A DNA stretch of 64,000 nucleotides from Phyllobacterium trifolii (GTDB lineage: Bacteria; Pseudomonadota; Alphaproteobacteria; Rhizobiales; Rhizobiaceae). The stretch spans positions 186,001-250,000 of the forward strand of contig NZ_JACHXN010000003.1 of NCBI RefSeq assembly GCF_014192095.1, in the 5' to 3' direction. Shown piece after piece: positions 61,981 to 64,000 of the stretch. Both the position numbers and the translations under genes were made by a program. Each line of letters starts with the position of its first letter. Position 1 is the stretch's first letter. Below the pieces are notes generated by a model, which did not search any database, had not been told where the DNA came from, and worked only from the letters and a program-made list of their open reading frames with translations.

Positions 61981-62976
61981 CTATCCTTTTCTGCGATTGA
62001 AGATCATGAGCTGAGCGGCGAGCCAACGCAGGATCATGACGGCGATCAGGAGGATTCCCCAGACTGCCGTTGCCAGATGCTGGTTGGCTCCCATGAGGTT
62101 GAGCCCCGACGAGAGAAGCTGGAGCACCACCAGGGCGACGAAAACCGGAATCACACGTCCGAACCCGCCGAACGGATTGACACCGCCGAGGAAGCAGGCG
62201 AGCACGGTGATCAAAAGGTAAGACTCGCCATGGCCGACGCGCACGGAATTAAAACGTGCCAGCATGATGATGCCTGCCACCGCAGACATGGCGCCTGAGA
62301 GGGTGTAGACCAGCACAAGCACCTTGCGGGTGTTGACCCCGGAATAGCGCGCCGCGTCGATGTTGGAGCCAATCATATAGGTGTTGAAGCCGAGCTTCAG
62401 CCGCGTCAAAAGTACATGCCAAACGAGTACGCACACGATGAATATCAGGAGGGGTATGGGAATGCCGGCGAGGCTGCCGTGACCTATTGGCTGCAGGAAA
62501 GCCGGAAAGCCTGAAATATCGCCACCACGGGTCAAGAACTCACCGAGACCACGAACAAAGATCATCATCGACAGCGAGACGAGAATGGGATGAGCGCGCG
62601 TATAGGCTATCACCAGACCCATCACGACACCTGTCGCAGCGCCCACGGCGATTGCCAGGATGCATCCAAGAACAAACGAAGCCATGCCTGCGTCCACACC
62701 GCCATTGACTTGAAGCACCCAGGCGACAGTCAGACCCGCGAGGTTCGCCGTGAAAGTAATTGCGAGGTTGAGGCCGCCGGTCAAAACCGGAAGCAACATT
62801 GCGAGGGTGAGCAGGCCGAGTTCAGGCAGCTGGAACGCCACCGATCCGAACGTTGCAGAGCTGAGGAATTGCGGAGACGCGAGACTGAAGAACAGCATCA
62901 CGGCCACGAAGGCCAGGCCCGGCCCCGCTATCTCGGGGCCGAGAAACTCTTTGATGCGGGTGACGGCCGTGTTCAT
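61981..62976 (-). CDS. Ribose-type ABC transporter permease (RbsC family), second
   Basis: A 331-residue permease of the BPD_transp_2 family with about nine helices. Landmarks are PELGLLTLAMLLPVLTGGLN, AYTRAHPILVSLSMMIFVRG, and GVNTRKVLVLVYTLSGAMSA with LLITVLACFLGGVNPFGGFG. ATG 62976 with GAGGAG 10-15 nt upstream is chosen over a much longer frame to 63300 that runs through the previous gene. It overlaps the first permease gene by 4 nt (ATGA). Confidence 0.92.
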   Translation of the reverse strand: MNTAVTRIKEFLGPEIAGPGLAFVAVMLFFSLASPQFLSSATFGSVAFQLPELGLLTLAMLLPVLTGGLNLAITFTANLAGLTVAWVLQVNGGVDAGMASFVLGCILAIAVGAATGVVMGLVIAYTRAHPILVSLSMMIFVRGLGEFLTRGGDISGFPAFLQPIGHGSLAGIPIPLLIFIVCVLVWHVLLTRLKLGFNTYMIGSNIDAARYSGVNTRKVLVLVYTLSGAMSAVAGIIMLARFNSVRVGHGESYLLITVLACFLGGVNPFGGFGRVIPVFVALVVLQLLSSGLNLMGANQHLATAVWGILLIAVMILRWLAAQLMIFNRRKG

Positions 62977-63968
62977 CGGCGGGCTCCTCGCATGAACGGC
63001 AACAACTTTTCGATGCTTGTGTTCGACAGCGTAATGGCGACGAGGATGATAGCGCCGACGATCATCTTGAAGGCGAACGGCGATACGCCGAGTAGGTTCA
63101 ATCCATTCTGGGTGATGGCGATAAGAAGGACGCCAAGGACGCAGCCGAGAACCGATCCCTTGCCGCCGCCAAGCCTCGCGCCACCAAGGACGACCGCCGC
63201 CAGTACGTCGAGTTCCCGGCCGTACAGTGCGTTCGGCACGACCTCCTGCGCATAATGCGCCTGGATCAAACCGGCGATTCCAGCCATCATTCCGAGCCAT
63301 CCGAACGCGATGAATTGCATGGCGCCGATATTGATGCCGAAGCGGCGAGCGCCCTCCGGATTATCACCGAAGGCGTATAGCTGCCGCCCGGTCGTGGTTC
63401 GGGTTATGAACAGCCATGTCGCAGCGACGCAGATTACCATGACAAGGACGGGCAAGGTTATCTCCGCCCACGTTCCATCGGCCATCTCGTGTTCGAACAG
63501 CACCACCCTGTCAGTCAGCCAATCGGGCAGATCGTAGATCGATACGCCCTGCGTGAAGAACATCAGCAGCCCGAAATAGATATTAAAGGTGGCGATGGTG
63601 GCGACGATCGAGATGATGCGGAAACGATGGATCAGGAAGGCGTTGAATGCTCCGAGCAATATGCCGAGGCTGCCGGCGATGAGGAGCCCGCTCATCCAGC
63701 CGCCGCCACCAATATAGCCAAGGATCAGGGCCGTAACATATTGCACGACCGACGCGCCAACCGCGAACGAGATATCGATGCCGCCCGCAATCAGCACGAC
63801 CAGAAGCCCGACGGCAAAGATGATGTTGACGGAACTCGTGTTCAAAAGATCGAATGCATTGCCCAGGGAGAAGAAACTGTCCGTGGTCAGCGAAAGAACC
63901 GCGCAGATGGCCGCTATGACGGCGAGCAGCGCAAATTCGGTGGCGTGGGATTGCACGAGCTTACGCAT
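62973..63968 (-). CDS. Ribose-type ABC transporter permease (RbsC family), first
   Basis: A 331-residue permease paralogous to the next one. Landmarks are VLIAGGIDISFAVGASVVQY, FLIHRFRIISIVATIATFNI, GDNPEGARRFGINIGAMQFI and LAAVVLGGARLGGGKGSVLG. Two different permeases in tandem suggest a heterodimeric channel of the LsrCD/autoinducer-2 or rhamnose type. Its ATG lies within the last codons of the upstream gene at the window edge. Confidence 0.93.
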   Translation of the reverse strand: MRKLVQSHATEFALLAVIAAICAVLSLTTDSFFSLGNAFDLLNTSSVNIIFAVGLLVVLIAGGIDISFAVGASVVQYVTALILGYIGGGGWMSGLLIAGSLGILLGAFNAFLIHRFRIISIVATIATFNIYFGLLMFFTQGVSIYDLPDWLTDRVVLFEHEMADGTWAEITLPVLVMVICVAATWLFITRTTTGRQLYAFGDNPEGARRFGINIGAMQFIAFGWLGMMAGIAGLIQAHYAQEVVPNALYGRELDVLAAVVLGGARLGGGKGSVLGCVLGVLLIAITQNGLNLLGVSPFAFKMIVGAIILVAITLSNTSIEKLLPFMRGARR

Positions 63969-64000
63969 AGACGGCGGCCTCGATGTCCTGGAGGCTGCAC
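63961..64000 (-). CDS. 3' end of the upstream gene, probably the RbsA-type ATPase (partial)
   Basis: Only 12 sense codons and the stop are visible: ...CSLQDIEAAVYA*. The frame overlaps the permease start by 8 nt (ATGCGTAA). By operon convention for RbsC-type permeases this should be the sugar ABC ATPase, but the visible residues alone do not identify it. Confidence 0.45.
   Translation of the reverse strand, partial: CSLQDIEAAVYA

Noticed and set aside
62977-63300. Long N-terminal extension of the second ribose-type permease
   Set aside because: The added region is Arg/Gly-rich, lies antiphase within the preceding permease gene, and an ATG with GAGGAG at 62976 in ATGA overlap explains the start.

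Overview
This window looks like a chromosomal segment of a Hyphomicrobiales (Rhizobiales) alphaproteobacterium, probably of the Phyllobacterium/Ochrobactrum/Mesorhizobium type. That placement is an inference. It rests on the dsbA-smc-ppdK gene order, a ring-opening purine pathway with puuE, allA and uraD/uraH, the fused cysNC, the transglutaminase/ATP-grasp/alpha-E trio, and palindromic intergenic repeats typical of the order. Coding density is high, and many genes touch or overlap by 4 nt.

Layout. 0-2.2 kb: end of a surface-polysaccharide locus (O-antigen ligase family, nucleotide-sugar epimerase). 2.2-10.8 kb: housekeeping genes (DUF721, a DsbA-like oxidoreductase, SMC, pyruvate phosphate dikinase, a polysaccharide deacetylase). 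11-15.2 kb: a GH31 lipoprotein and, convergent to it, a class III aminotransferase. 16-22 kb: a phospholipase C - lipoprotein - phospholipase C cassette in which the first two genes are broken. 22-24.7 kb: DUF1499, an MBL hydrolase and BioY. 24.9-32.2 kb: purine/allantoin catabolism (puuE, allA, xdhA, xdhB, uraD, uraH) peppered with inverted-repeat elements. 32.3-37 kb: a frameshifted DUF2793 gene and two sugar-polymer genes. 37.7-43.6 kb: tRNA-Gln, rbsK/rbsD, and sulfate activation (cysD, cysNC, cysQ). 43.6-46.8 kb: a cobalamin-type ABC importer behind a cobalamin riboswitch. 47.3-54 kb: the transglutaminase/ATP-grasp/alpha-E trio. 54.2-61.1 kb: a class V aminotransferase and a dipeptide-type ABC importer with a VapBC module inserted in it. 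61.1-64 kb: a ribose-type sugar importer with a sugar isomerase.

The most unusual feature is a three-copy intergenic element (33.64-33.95 kb on +; 36.95-37.22 kb and 46.87-47.19 kb on -). Each copy can fold into the same series of hairpins with compensatory base changes. Each encodes a 28-30 residue peptide beginning MW(F/Y)LPL behind a Shine-Dalgarno sequence, and each carries a convergent promoter-like TTGGAA-N16/17-TATRTT on the opposite strand. G.U wobbles in the stems occur consistently on the peptide strand, so that strand is probably the folded RNA. The arrangement resembles a type I toxin-antitoxin module or a leader-peptide regulator. I do not recognise it as a described family.

Other signals are several decayed genes (two frameshifts and one in-frame nonsense codon), a tandem palindromic insertion inside xdhA, three complete copies and one half copy of a ~130-145 bp inverted-repeat element, a 272-bp long palindrome, and candidate PhoB- and Zur-like operators.
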